Shown: in pieces, positions 39,358-51,645 of the stretch | Position numbering within the stretch: position 1 is the stretch's first letter | Layout of the letters: each line of letters opens with the position of its first letter | Assembly (NCBI GenBank): GCA_000231825.2 | Contig: JH720354.1 | Coordinates: forward strand, 224,965-288,964 | Source: Tetrahymena elliotti 4EA | Lineage: Eukaryota; Ciliophora; Oligohymenophorea; Hymenostomatida; Tetrahymenidae | Reading direction: 5' to 3' | Length of the DNA stretch: 64,000 nucleotides | Made by a program: the position numbers and the translations under genes | Notes under the pieces: model-generated | What the model was told of the DNA's origin: nothing | What the model saw: the letters and a program-made list of their open reading frames with translations, nothing else | Database searches by the model: none

Positions 39358-42274
39358 TCAAATCTAACTTACACATAACGGGCAACGGATAGATGAAAAG
39401 AGTGAAGGAAGAAGATTCAAACATAATTTATGGAAAGAATGACCACAGTCTAATGTATGCTGCATCTAGTCTTGAACATTTTGTTTACACACGCCACACA
39501 TTTTATGGGAAGACACATCTTCATGTTATAAAGAATGGAGAAATTCTTCATTTTCATTTAATTTATGGTAATTAGAAATTCTCTTTGCATATAATTTAAA
39601 TCGGGTCCATTACAAGCTATCTAGGAAATAGCTCCAGTTTTAATGATTATGAGATGGCTTCCTAAGAACATCTTTTTAGTCAAGCTTCTTCAAGGATTGT
39701 GAAGAAAAAGATATTTACCACTTTGCAGAAGATTTTTTTTTAAAATCTTAAATTCCTGTAAAAGCAAATCTGCATTAGTAGAATCCTATTTGATGGATTT
39801 AAGTATTTTGATTTGATTTGCATTAAGGGCATGATATTTTTGAGTTTTCTGTTAAATCATAGATTCCAATACCTACATTTTTTATAGCTCTTTTACCATT
39901 TAGTTTACATTAGGAGTTCTTGCATTCATATTCTATATTGATACCAATTAATACCTTTCTGTATGGCTATTCATCTTTCTTTTTTAATTATATTTCTTAT
40001 GTAGAATTTTAAGAACTATTGTCAGATGGCCAGTACATTTCGTTCCCACTTGCTACTCCATTGACTTAAGATCCATTCATTATTGGAGTCTTATCGTCAT
40101 CCATATTTCTTATAGCAAAAAGTTAGTCATGGCTACTTAAGCCGAATTTTTCTTCATCCAATAAAGGTACCCAGTTTTATGGGCTAGCGTTATATTCAGA
40201 AGTGTTTATCCTTCCTTTAGATTATAAAGGAGAAGCATTAATTTAATCATCAACTATTTTATACATAGAACAAGCATTTATGTTTAAATTTGGTTCAATC
40301 TTGCACAATTCTTTCTTGGCATCATCTATTGTCATAGATGCGAAAACTAATTATTAAATCCAAGAAGGATTTCCTTGATTCTTAGCAGATGGTGGAAGCT
40401 AAACTTATATAAAATATGGCTCTTCAAAAATTTCTTTAGTTTTAAAGTAGGCAGGAAAGCAATCCTAATGATACTAAAGAGATTTTTACATATTTTACAT
40501 GCCAAATAATAATTCAAGGCTTATTGCTTCTGTACTGTATTGCTGTCTTACATATTTCTAAGCAACATCAAAAAGAGTTTATGTTGAACCTTGCTATTGA
40601 GCTTAAGGATGCGATATCTAAAGGATGAATGACTTAGATGTGTCATTTCTGCATAAGAATAAAAACTTCTGCATATCTGAGTTTTGCATTTATTCTTTTG
40701 TCTTAACTATATACTATTAAATAGAAGGATCTATTCCATCTTTAAATTCCCTTTCTTGAGTATCTAATCTTGCTGCTTTCTAAGATCCTAAATCATCTAA
40801 CCGATTATTTAAATAAAAAATTTAATTCAATTAAAAATAAAAAAATTCAAAACAATAAATCTTTTATTCTCTTATTCCTATAAAAAGTAAGGATATTCAT
40901 TTCAGAAACAAGATCCAATTGATTTATAAAGACTCAGAAATAACTAACTATCTCAAAAAAATAAATATTTTATCATTCTTTTTCTAAAAAATTAGGAATA
41001 TTCATTTCAAAAACAAGATCAAATTGATTTTTGAAGACTGAGAAATAACTATTTCATAGATTCAATAAATGATATTTCTAATAAAATAATAAATAATATC
41101 AATAATTGCAGTTGATAGTTGATGATATTAATGTGCTTTTATCCAGTAAATTAATTGAGAGTGTTAATTCAAAAGCAAATAAGATATCACATTTCTTCAT
41201 TGAATTAGTTGATAATTATGTGTCATTTTTAATTTGAAATTCAAATTTCTGAAATAAGTGATGAATAAATTCCAAAGTTTATAATTAAATTTTATTTGAT
41301 GCAAATTAAAATTTACCTCTGTTTGCTTATATTAATGTGCCAGGTCTTTAATTACCGTTTAAAGAACTGCTCTCCATCATGGAAGGATTCATACCTTGGT
41401 TAAACCCACCACTGTTTCTATGCTAAACAGCATAGTTTGAAGGCTAAATATTTGTGCCACTTTACACTATTGTAGCCCCTATATTTGGGTTACTGGGTAT
41501 ATGCCCTACACTATTTGGAGTATTTTATTTATGCATAGACTACATTAAAGGCTAATTATTCTCTTAGGAATCAAAATTATTTGTATCTTCTCTTTTTGTT
41601 TCACCATGAATCTATGACTGGTGGTTCATAATGTCACCTTTAGTATTTACTTTTGAATTTGCATTCCCTTAGTAAGAGCTATTTTCGTTTTATGACTATT
41701 GCTAAAATTATTTAATTAATAAAAATAGTAAATTTTTTATAAAATCATCTTAATTTGATTTCCAAATTTTAAAAATCTAAAGAATTATTGCAACATATCC
41801 CTTCTAACATTCTTCAAATTCAAAAATAAGACTTAAAACTACTTTTTTCAGCTCACCATATGGTCTGATGTATTGCCTAAATAAAATTTATTGTATGGTC
41901 TAAAAACGTTAAACTTCATTTTGGTTACTCATTTTAATTTTGAATCCTAATGCAATTCGTATTCATTAATATAAACCTACCAAACTCTCATAAGTAAGAA
42001 GGAAGGTTGTATATATGATTTAACTAGGATTGCATTAGATATTTTCTTTTATCATTACTATTTAATAAAGATTTAATTCTTAATGAAGACTATGCTTGTC
42101 TGCTTTTGTAAAAATGATAGTATGCTAGGCCTTTTATTTTCGATAATGATAACGATTTGTTTGAAAGGATATTGGCAAGAATACATGTTTTTCAAAGAAA
42201 TAAATGAATTGTACAGTAATTACTTCTTGTTCTTTTTCAACTACTTTATCTGGATATGAGCAGCAATTTCCCAT
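39358..42274 (-). CDS. RING-H2 finger protein, N-terminal acylation signal, about 624 aa
   Basis: Minus-strand exons: 42274-42224, 41701-41317 and 40796-39358 (TGA). Introns are 522 and 520 nt and phases match (0, then 1). Exon 1 encodes 17 residues starting MGNCCS, a classic N-myristoylation plus palmitoylation signal. Exon 2 is Asn/Gln/Ser-rich and disordered. Exon 3 has a globular part, then paired C-x4-C and C-x2-C motifs (CKNSQC, CPQC) suggesting a zinc ribbon, and ends in a RING: C-x2-C (CGVC), then C-x-H-x2-H-x2-C (CGHSFHKLC), then CPLC four residues from the C-terminus. I infer a membrane-anchored E3 ubiquitin ligase. The link of exon 1 to exon 2 is inferred from phase and spacing. 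A different 5' exon (MSNQ..., 41932) fits the frame less well. Only seven RING ligands follow the strict pattern. Confidence 0.75.
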
Positions 42275-44861
42275 TATAAAATTATGTATAAGTCTTTTGC
42301 CGTTTAAATTTATTATATGTAAGATCTTACTTGAACTATTTACTTTCAAATTACAATTTTATTAGGTTATTCAGTAATTTGCTTAAATACTGATATCTGA
42401 ATTTTTATATTTTGATACTACACCAAGCTTTAAATTGATCTCTGCCTAATTTTCACAAATGTGAATATTTGCTAATAAATTTGTTCCCTGAGTTTTTTAG
42501 ATCCCTAAGTAAAAGGAGAGGATATTTCTTTGTAGTATGAATAGTGGAGTAAGGATCACTTATTGTCTGGTCTGCTTGTTATTGCTTGACTTTGCTTGAT
42601 CTGAAAATGCAAAAATTTTGTTGCAAAATCTATTTAATATGAGAGATCTTTACTTTTATTACTATATTAATTGCTTTTGCTATTTATTTTCGAATATTAT
42701 TACTTGAAATCTTCAAAAGCTTTCTTAATTTTATGATAATTAATTATATATGATTTTAATTATTGAAGGAGCAATACAAATTTTTTTATTGATATCACAT
42801 AATAAATTAATTTGTAAATTAATTAACTAAGAAATAAACAAAGAAACAAGTAAATTATAATTAAATAAATAAATTAATAGATTGATTGATTGATAGAAAC
42901 CAACCTTATCTTTCAAAATGCATTTTTATTTTTATTTTTCATTCTATCATCAAAGAAACAAATATTAATTTATTGCAGACCTACTGATAATTTTTTATTT
43001 TGCTAATAGATTGTAAGAAGAATAACTTAAATTTTTTACTCAATACCAACCACTTTTTACATCTTAAATTTATACATTGTTTTATATCATTACTAAAATG
43101 AACTAGATTAATAGTTCTTTTCTCAACTTTTAAAATACTTATAAAATAAAAAATAGTCTACTCTAATTTAAATAATAATTCTCCAAACGATATTTTTAAG
43201 TTTGTTACTCTCTAGAAATAGTTTCACTAAATGTATTTAATTCTTATATAAACTAGCATTTATTAAAAAGAAATGATCTCTTTAAATATGTTTGCATGTT
43301 AACATTCTTACTACTACTATTTTTAAAAGTTTGAAAATAATTTTTTCTTTTTACAATCAATTTTTAAATAAACAATTTATATTCTTTAACATAGTAAAAT
43401 TCAAAATTGTAAGCAAAATTGAAATAAATTATGGCCATTTTTTAATTTTTTTGAAAAATACTATTCAAATACAATTAATAAAGAATTAACTTTCATTTAA
43501 CATTTTCTTTAGCTAAAGATATTTATGAAATTCCACAAATAATAATTCATTAAATTCTTCATAACCTTAATTTTGGTGGAAAATGAGAAGCTTTTAAAAA
43601 TATCTAATTAAAAATAAATGTAAAGTAAATTATGGTAATTTTTAAATACTCATATTTTCTTAACCAAATCAATTTAATGTTTTTTTTTATTTTATAATTT
43701 ATCTCAAATAAATTAATTTAATAACCAATTTTAGCTATTATTTGGTAGATAATATTTAAATTTTGGTCTATTTCATATTTTTTTGTTAAAATAAATTATT
43801 TTGTTTAATGATATTTATTTTTTTTAGTATCAAAAAAAAAACCTATTACTTCTAAAATAATTTCAAATATTTTTTACTAAATTTTGTATTCAGTGATTAA
43901 ATTATCTTTATTAATTCACCAGACTTTAACAATTAAAGAATTTTTTTTAAAATAATGAATTAATTTATTTCAATTTACTCTCTTTAATAACTTTTTTAAT
44001 AAAATAGTGTTGATTCTTTTGCATTAGTGATATATTTACTATTACTCACATATTTTTTTAATTTTTGAGATATTTATTTAAGATTAGATGGAAGTAGGAT
44101 AAATATTATCATACAAGAACCAAGGAAGACACATAAATAAAATAAGAATTTAAATTTGATATTAATTTAAAGAATAATAAAAAAAAAATAAATTTATTCT
44201 TCATAATAGGCTCTGATTAAATTAATAAATTTAATTTTGAAATTCTTATTAATATATTTTTTACTATTTCAACTGAATATTTTAATAAGCTTGTAAATTA
44301 TAAATTTCTTAAATTTATCAGGTTAACTAAGATTAATTTAATTTAAATTAAAAGTTAATGTTAGTTTAAAATAAAAATTATATTATATTCTTTGAGAGAT
44401 TTATCAGTTTATCTATTTTAGGTTATTTATTTTTTTATTCAAGATTTCATTTAAAAATTTGTTAAAAGTGAAAGAATAACTTCCTGCTTTTTGTTAATCT
44501 TAGTTTATTTATTTTTAGATTTATTAAAAAATATCTTTATAAACTTTAAAATTAAAAGATAATTCTTAATTTTTTAGCAATATTTAGTGACAAAATAACA
44601 AATTTAAAATAGTTTTTTTGCTCAAAATTTGTTAGAAAGTATCTCTCTAAAGTCTACTTTATTCATTTTTATTTAAAATGTATGCTGAATGGCATTACAT
44701 AAAAATCCCATTACAAATATTTGTCTTTAGTTTTACAGCAAAAAAAAAATGAAATTATTTCTAGTATTTTTAATGGGTTTGTTTCATAAAATGGTATTAA
44801 TAGGTGCAATCATCATATTAATTTGAAAATTAAATAAAATTTAGATTTATTTTATTAGAAT
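42275..44861. other. Intergenic, AT-rich
   Basis: The first 350 nt upstream of the RING gene are less AT-rich and may be 5' UTR or promoter. Beyond that lie A/T tracts and GATT repeats near 42882-42893. A 65-codon standard-code ORF at 43292-43489 looks random. Confidence 0.55.
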
Positions 44862-45935
44862 TGTGGAATAGTAGTTGATATTTATCTTCTAAATAATTAA
44901 AAAACAGTATCAAGTAAGAATAGAAAAATGGTTAAATTGTTCCTCGAAACATGACAGTTATTTGTAACCTTACAAATACAATATTAAAATTTGTCTAACC
45001 AGATAATTTAATTCAAGATATATTACTGTTAGAAAAAAAGAAGATATTTTATTAATAACTAGTCTTTTTTTGATGGGATTAAGATTATCGAATAATATTT
45101 GATATTTATCTTGTAAATAATTAACAAATAATGTAAAGTAAAAAATAGAAAGTTAAATTCTTCCTCTCGATGTGTCATCTTTTTAATATTCAAAAACAAT
45201 ATTCTAATTTTCGTAACCAAATTATTTAAATCACAATATTTATTTACAGAAAAAACTCTTTTAAAATTTATCTAACCAGATAATTTAAATTAAGTGTCTT
45301 ATAATTTAAAATTTGGAGGTATGGATATCTTATATTTTTTTATAAATAGTTATTTTAAGATTATTGAAAAATTTTGATATTTACCTTGTAAAAAGCAATG
45401 TAAAGCAAAAAAATAGAAAGTTAATTTTATCCTCGAAATGTGGCATCATTTTTACACTCTGAAAAAACAATATTCAAATTTATTATGTGATTTATGTAAA
45501 TCAAGATATTTATTTGTGGAGAAAGTTATATTCAAATTTTTCTAACCAGATTATTTAAATTAAGATATTTATTGTAAGAAAAAAATAAGTTCAAATTTGT
45601 TTATGATTTTGAATAAAGACAATATCACCTGCATTTTTTAGATGGGACTAACATCATAGAATAATATTTAATATTTATCTTGTAAATGATTAAAAAATAA
45701 TGTTACATAAAAATAGAAAGTTAAATTTTTCCTCTTAAAGTGACATCTTTTTATAATTTGAAAAAACTTGACTACAATTTATCTAACCAGATAAATTAAA
45801 TCAAGATATTTATTTATGGGAAAAATAATATTCAAATTTGCTTAACTAGATAGATTATACAAATCAAGATATTTGTTTTTGAAAAAAAGACAATATAACT
45901 AGCATTTTTTGGAAAGGATTAACATTATGCAAAAA
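44862..45935 (+). repeat. Diverged tandem repeat, four to five copies of about 200-290 nt
   Basis: Copies begin near 44862, 45066, 45345, 45637 and 45905 (the last partial). Shared blocks in order are a GATGGGATTAA-like block, GATATTTATCTTGTAAAT, ATAGAAAGTTAAATT, TTCCTCGAAATGTGNCATC and AAATTTGTCTAACCAGATAA followed by TCAAGATATTTATTT. The last block recurs more often than the whole unit, appearing about seven times, so the array is nested. Copies differ by many substitutions and small indels, which implies an old duplication. The array ends about 380 nt before the decayed surface-antigen gene. Confidence 0.75.
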
Positions 45936-46311
45936 TATTTGAGAAAGAAAAGAAGATAACATTTTATTCATAAATAAGAACATATGATAATAATATTCAT
46001 TTACAATTAATCTTTATGAATACTTCCCACTCTCCTTCTATATTTTAACATCTTTTAAACAGCACCTATTTTTTGCTGTAAGATATGGAGGAGGTAGGTG
46101 TTTGGTATAGGAGCATGGATTGCCAATATTTTGTTTATTTTAATATTTTTTAATTGATTTTTCTTAAACAAATTTAGAAAATAAATTTCAGTTTAGTTAC
46201 TTTCTTATTTTTTAAATTAAAAAATACCTTTAAATCATAAAAAATTAATCATTTACTTACAAATATAATTAATTATAAAATAATATTTTATAATCAAAAT
46301 TTTTTTCAAGA
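45936..46311. other. Upstream region of the surface-antigen relic
   Basis: AT-rich sequence between the tandem repeat and the ATG at 46312. It probably held the promoter and 5' UTR of the antigen gene. A G-rich patch (ATGGAGGAGGTAGG) lies near 46085-46098. Confidence 0.4.
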
Positions 46312-47955
46312 ATGAATAGATTATTATTCATCATAGTTATTATTATAATTACAACTTTTTCTTTAAATTCTGCAAATGGAAGAGATGTTCCATGTCGTAC
46401 ACCAAATCCAGGAGGTAATTCTTTAGACTGTAATGGATGTAGCAATTCTTCTAGTATTCTACAATAATTTAGACCTAATGGTTCTCCAAACTGTTATTTT
46501 AGACAATGTTAAAATGATCCATCTCCTAATCTCAATGGGTGGTTGTGTAAATCTTGTACTAATTAATATGGGACTAATCCAATATACGATGGTGGTTAAT
46601 ATTATAAAGGAGGTGCTTGTGTTGGCGACTGTGATACTGGCTATATTCTTGATTCTAATAATAATTGCTAAATTATAGCCCCTGGTAATAATGTTTTATG
46701 TGGTACTGCAAATCTTGAAGGAGGTGATGATTCTACTAACTGTGACGGATGTGGATCTTCTGCTAGTGTTAGAGATTTATTCACAAGAACTGCAACTCCA
46801 AATTCTTAAGTGACTAATTGCGCTGTTGATCCCTCTACTAATCTCAATGGTTAGATGTGTAAATCTTGTAATGGTAAAGCTAGTGCTCATTATGCATACA
46901 CTCCTGGCCCATTCTTTAAAGTAAATGATTGCATTGCCTCTTGTGGTCAAGATTATAATGCTGATTCTAATTAAATTTGCTAAATTCTAGTTCCTGGTAA
47001 TGATGTCTAATGTGGTACAGCAAATACAGGTGGTCCTAATTCTTCTGACTGAAATGGATGTGGATCTTCTACTGCTGTTAGAGTCCAAGTTGTTAAGTGA
47101 CTAATTGTGGGGTTGAGCCATCTACAAATCTCAATGTCTGGATGTGTAAATCTTGCAATGGTAAAGCTAATGCCCATGGAGTGTACTCTGCTGGTCCATT
47201 CTTTAAAGAAAATGCTTGTGTTGCCTCTTGTGGTTAAGGTTTTATTCGAGATTCTAACTATAATTGCTAAATTCTAGTTCCTGGTAATGATGTCTAATGT
47301 GGTACGATAAAAATACAGGAGGTCCTAATTCTTCTGACTGTAATGGATGTGGATCTTCTACTGCTGTTAGAGATTTATTCACAAAACTGCAACTCCAAAT
47401 TGTTAAGTGACTGATTGTGCTGTTAATCCATCTACTAATCTCTATGGCTAGATGTGTAAATCTTGGAATGGTAAAGCTAATGCCCATGGAGTATACTCTG
47501 CTGGTTGATTGTTTAAAGAAAATGCTTGTGTTACCTCTTGTGGTCAAGGCTATTATGTTGATTCTAATTCAATTTGTTAAGCTGTAGTTCCTGGTAATGA
47601 TGTTTAATGAGGTACAGCAAATACAGGAAGTCCTAATTCTTCTGACGGTAATGGATGTGGATCTTCTCCTGCTGTTAGAGATTTATTCACAAAAACTGCA
47701 ACTCCAAATTGTTAAGCGACTAATTGTGCTGTTGATCCATCTACTAATCTCTATGGCTGGATCTGTAAATCTTGGAATGGTAAAGCTAATGCTCATGGAG
47801 TGTACTCTGCTGATCCATTCTTTAAAGAAAATGCTTGTGTAGCCTCTTGTAGATCTGATTAAACTGCTGATACAAATAATTTGTGTTAAACTAATAATGT
47901 TTCTTAGATCCAATGGAAAGTTAAAAAATAAAAGCTAATTCAACATCAAATTTGA
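46312..47955 (+). pseudogene. Immobilization-antigen-like Cys-rich repeat gene, decayed
   Basis: The ATG at 46312 opens a hydrophobic signal peptide (about 22 residues) and 246 codons up to TGA 47050. About five Cys-rich repeats of roughly 290-310 nt follow one another. Repeat starts (PGN-x-V-x-CGTAN) are at 46681, 46993, 47280 and 47590, each with NGCGSS and C-x2-C motifs. This matches ciliate surface (immobilization) antigens, which are secreted, disulphide-rich and GPI-anchored. Lesions: TGT-to-TGA at 47050, a roughly 22-nt deletion near 47082, a 2-nt insertion near 47306, a 1-nt loss in an A-run near 47384, and TGAs at 47506 and 47608. Several conserved Cys are replaced (TGT to TGG). The C-terminus to 47955 lacks the hydrophobic GPI tail. 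A truncated secreted product from the first 246 codons is conceivable but unlikely to function normally. Confidence 0.8.
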
Positions 47956-50900
47956 AAGATAATAAAGATCTTCCTACAAACAAACAAAACTAAAAGAAGA
48001 AGAAAGAAGTTAAAAAAAGATGACCAATTCGTAATATTGTAACCAATAAATTAAATTCAATTTTTTCTGAAATTTTTTATTGAGAAAATAATTATTTTTA
48101 ATGATCCTTCAAAAAATTTTATTTTAATTTTTAAAAAATATCTATCAATAATCGGAAAGACTATTTATAGTGGTATAGTTATAATATAACATTTTAATAA
48201 ATATGATAAGATCAATAGAGGAATGAATTAAAAGCTCAAAATTATGTAAATGAATAGAAAATAATATCTTTCCATGATAAAATTAAATGATGAACCAAAT
48301 ATTTATTTACCTTCATCATTTAGAAAACTAAAATAATAAAAAGAGATTTTACTTAATTTTAAGATACTATGGCTGAGAAAATTTTAACATCCTTCTCTTT
48401 CATAAGATTCACTTTGTGGCAAATTTACTATTTCTGTATTTACTACTTGAATTGATTTTTTTAATTTCCTTAATCTAAAAATAGGCTACACTCACAAATT
48501 TCTCACAAAGCTCTAAAATTTTAATTAGATATAATAATTAAAACTAATGAACAAATAATGAAAAACATTTTTAAGAAGTACTAAAAAAGAAAATAATCAT
48601 TGTAAACTCATAATTAAATTTTTATTAATTCTTTTTCTTTAAATATTTATTTAGAAGTATTTCTGAAATTATTAAAATCAATGTACTCAATAAGAAATAC
48701 AAAAACCCTACTAGAAAATAATAAATAATCTTTTTACGGAAAGGGATAAGACTAAAAAATTAGATGGTAGAAGAGATTTTAAAATATAAAAGTAGATAAG
48801 AAAGAATTTTTTTCTAAAAATTTGAAAAATTTAATTAAAAAATAATCTTTTATTTTTAGTAAATAAATTTAACAAAAACATTTAAAAAACCATAAATTTT
48901 ATGCTTCATTAAATTTTAAAGAGTAAAATAGAAATAAAAATAATTCCAAAAACAATTAATTTTTTTAATTTAAATTTTCTTAACAATAGCTACTCAAATT
49001 TACTGATTGAATTAATTATTAATATATTTAGTTTTAACAACTCTATATATTATTGCAAAGAAACGTTTATGTTCTTTTTATATTTTTTGTCTAAAATAAA
49101 AATACTATTTCTGATTTTTATTTGAATTTGATTTATCTACAATTTAATTTTGATAATTCTTTTACCTCAAAACATTTTTTTTTGCCAGGTATTTTGTGAT
49201 TTTTAATAAATATTTTAAATTTATTGATGGAAATTTATTTTAAACTTAAAAATAAGCATTGCTTTAAATTTCAAATATGTAATTAATTTTAGAAAACTTC
49301 TATGGAATGAGGATTTATATTTCAAAATATAAATTTATAAAGTTATGGGATGGATGAGTTGATGATTTAAACTTTAATTATTAAAAGGTATTTCATAAAT
49401 AAGTTATATTTGATTGGTTAAGAGTATATTTAAAATTTGATTAGGGATTTGAATATTTAAATTTAAAATTGTAAGTAAATGGAGAAAAAAAATAAGTTGA
49501 GTAAGACTAATAATAGGAGAGTAAGAATTTATGAAAATAGCTGCATACGATAATTAAGTTGATATAGTTACTATTTAAAATTTGAATTGAATTTAATTAC
49601 AAATATTTAATTATTTAGATAGTACTTGTTCATATATTCAAATTTAAATATTTCATTCATCAATAGATTAATTGGTTCATTCATTCTTACATCATATAAA
49701 TAATTATTATTTTAGAAACGAGTTTTTTAAATTATATACTAAGATATCTAATGAATCAATTTTTCAAGGATTAAAAAAAGGAGGAGATTTAGTTTTTTGA
49801 ATATTTTAATCTTTTCAATCTAAATAAATGAAATAAAATTGGTTTTAGTGAAAGTTAAGGATAATACCTTTTTGTTGTCGTTTAAAAAATTCACTGAACA
49901 GAAATATATCAGAATCGTAAGATATAAGAATAGGTTGTAGAAAGTAATAGAAAAACATATATTCTAATTATTAATTTTTAAAAATATATGAGAATCAATG
50001 ACAACCATTATCCTGGAAAAGATTGGCTATTATTTTTTATCAAAGAGTGTAGAAGTCTTTAATATTAATCAAATTAATACGCTAATAATTTAGTTAACAA
50101 TTTTTGATAGGATGACAAATAATTATAAGCAAAAACAGGAAAAAAGAATCAGTAAAATAGATAAAATTTCATATTTGTTTTTTATTTTTTTGTTTACTAA
50201 TGAGGCTGACTGAATCACTAAAAGTGAAACTACTACTCATTTTTTTAAGATAGCATGATTGCAGATTAAATAAAGATAATTCCTGCCTAAAATTAGTGGG
50301 ATTTAAAATGGCAGAGGTTTGTTGATTTTACGCTTTTTATTGGTTGGTAGATGAAGATGAGAGTTGGGAGAGAAAGAAAGAAAGATACGAGTTATTTGAT
50401 AATATTTGAATTTTTGTTTCCAAAAGAATAAAAAAATTGTAGGTGTTTACTAGGGTAATTGAAGGGAGAAATGAATGAATAGTAATAAATAATATTAGAA
50501 TTCTAATATTTTGAATTTTAGAAAGGGAAAAAATAATATCAAAAGTAAAGAAGAAAGGAGGGGGATGGATAAAGATAAATTATATGAATGCGAAATAAAA
50601 AAGGAAAAGCAAAAAGAAAAAATATTGGTTAAAAGAAAAAGTTGATGAAAATAGATGTACAAATATTTAGAAAAAAGAATAAAAGAAAGAAAAAAAACCA
50701 AGAAAATAATTAAATAATATTGAATATTGAATATAAGACTTAATTACTATATTTCTACATATTTATACATAAATTTTATAATTATTAATTCCTATTTATT
50801 TAAATACATTCATCTCTTCTTTGTATTACTCGATTTATTTGTACAAACTATCTGTGTCTTTGAGCATAGCAAAAACTCATTTGTCCATTTCTGATCTAGT

Positions 50901-51645
50901 TTTTTTGTATTTTTACATAAGCAGTGTAGAGAAAGAAGAAGGGTGGGTTGGCGCAAAAATTAGTAGCAAAAAAATATATTTGCTTAGGTATTTATTATCT
51001 AGATCATAATTAATTATAATAATATCTAATAATTCTTTGATTTTTTGTTTGTCTGTCAGACTGTGTTTCTATCAATAGGTTAAATTTCTATGTGTGTAAT
51101 TATAAGTCTTTTAAAATTTTTTGAGGTTTTTCCTCCAAGCAAATAAATAAATCAATAAATAATATCCAATTAGAAAAGACAGAGGCCTACCTATAATAAA
51201 TATATCTTTTAAATATGCAAACATACATACATGCTTTTTTGATTTAGACAAGCTAATTTATTAGCAAGAAAGAAGATAATAATTAAATAAACAAATGAAT
51301 AAATAAATAAATGAATGAATGAAGCTGAATAAGAAATGAGAAATGAATGAAATAAACAAGCAAAAAAATAAATAATAATAATCATTAAATTAGTCAGTCA
51401 GAAACATGAGAAACAAAAGCAAATAATAATTAAGCAGTCATAATAATATTCAATTATATTTTTGCAATAAAAAAAAGAAAAAAAGTAAAAAAGTGAAAAC
51501 TTAAAAAAACACACTATATTTATTTTTTTTAAAAGATATACAAAGTGAAGATACTTTAAAAGCAAACAAAATCAAAGGAAAGGTACTAAATAATTAAATA
51601 TTCCCTATACCATTTATTAATTATAAACAAACTACTCTTAAAGAT
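47956..51645. other. Intergenic, AT-rich with purine-rich stretch
   Basis: About 3.7 kb. From roughly 49300 to 50700 the plus strand is notably purine-rich (AGAAAG, GGAG), which makes pyrimidine-only ORFs on the other strand that are not genes. GAAT and AAAT repeats lie at 51290-51330. No gene is supported. Confidence 0.55.

Noticed and set aside
41861..41932. Alternative first exon of the RING gene starting MSNQNE
   Set aside because: Its donor leaves one base while the following exon needs phase 0 at its normal TAG acceptor. It fits only with an unusual AAG acceptor. The MGNCCS exon fits in phase.
42134..42349. 71-aa minus-strand ORF containing MGNCCSYPDK
   Set aside because: Only its first 17 codons after the MGN methionine are taken as coding. 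The rest reads through the inferred intron.
42897..42905. AAACCAACC, resembling part of the Tetrahymena chromosome breakage sequence
   Set aside because: Only the 5' part matches the 15-bp consensus as I recall it; the rest does not, so it is probably chance.
47254..47913. Minus-strand ORFs of 97 and 76 aa
   Set aside because: These are antisense shadows of the Cys-rich antigen repeats.
50495..50701. 68-aa hydrophobic minus-strand ORF
   Set aside because: Produced by a purine-rich plus strand; the translation is only Phe/Leu/Ser/Ile.
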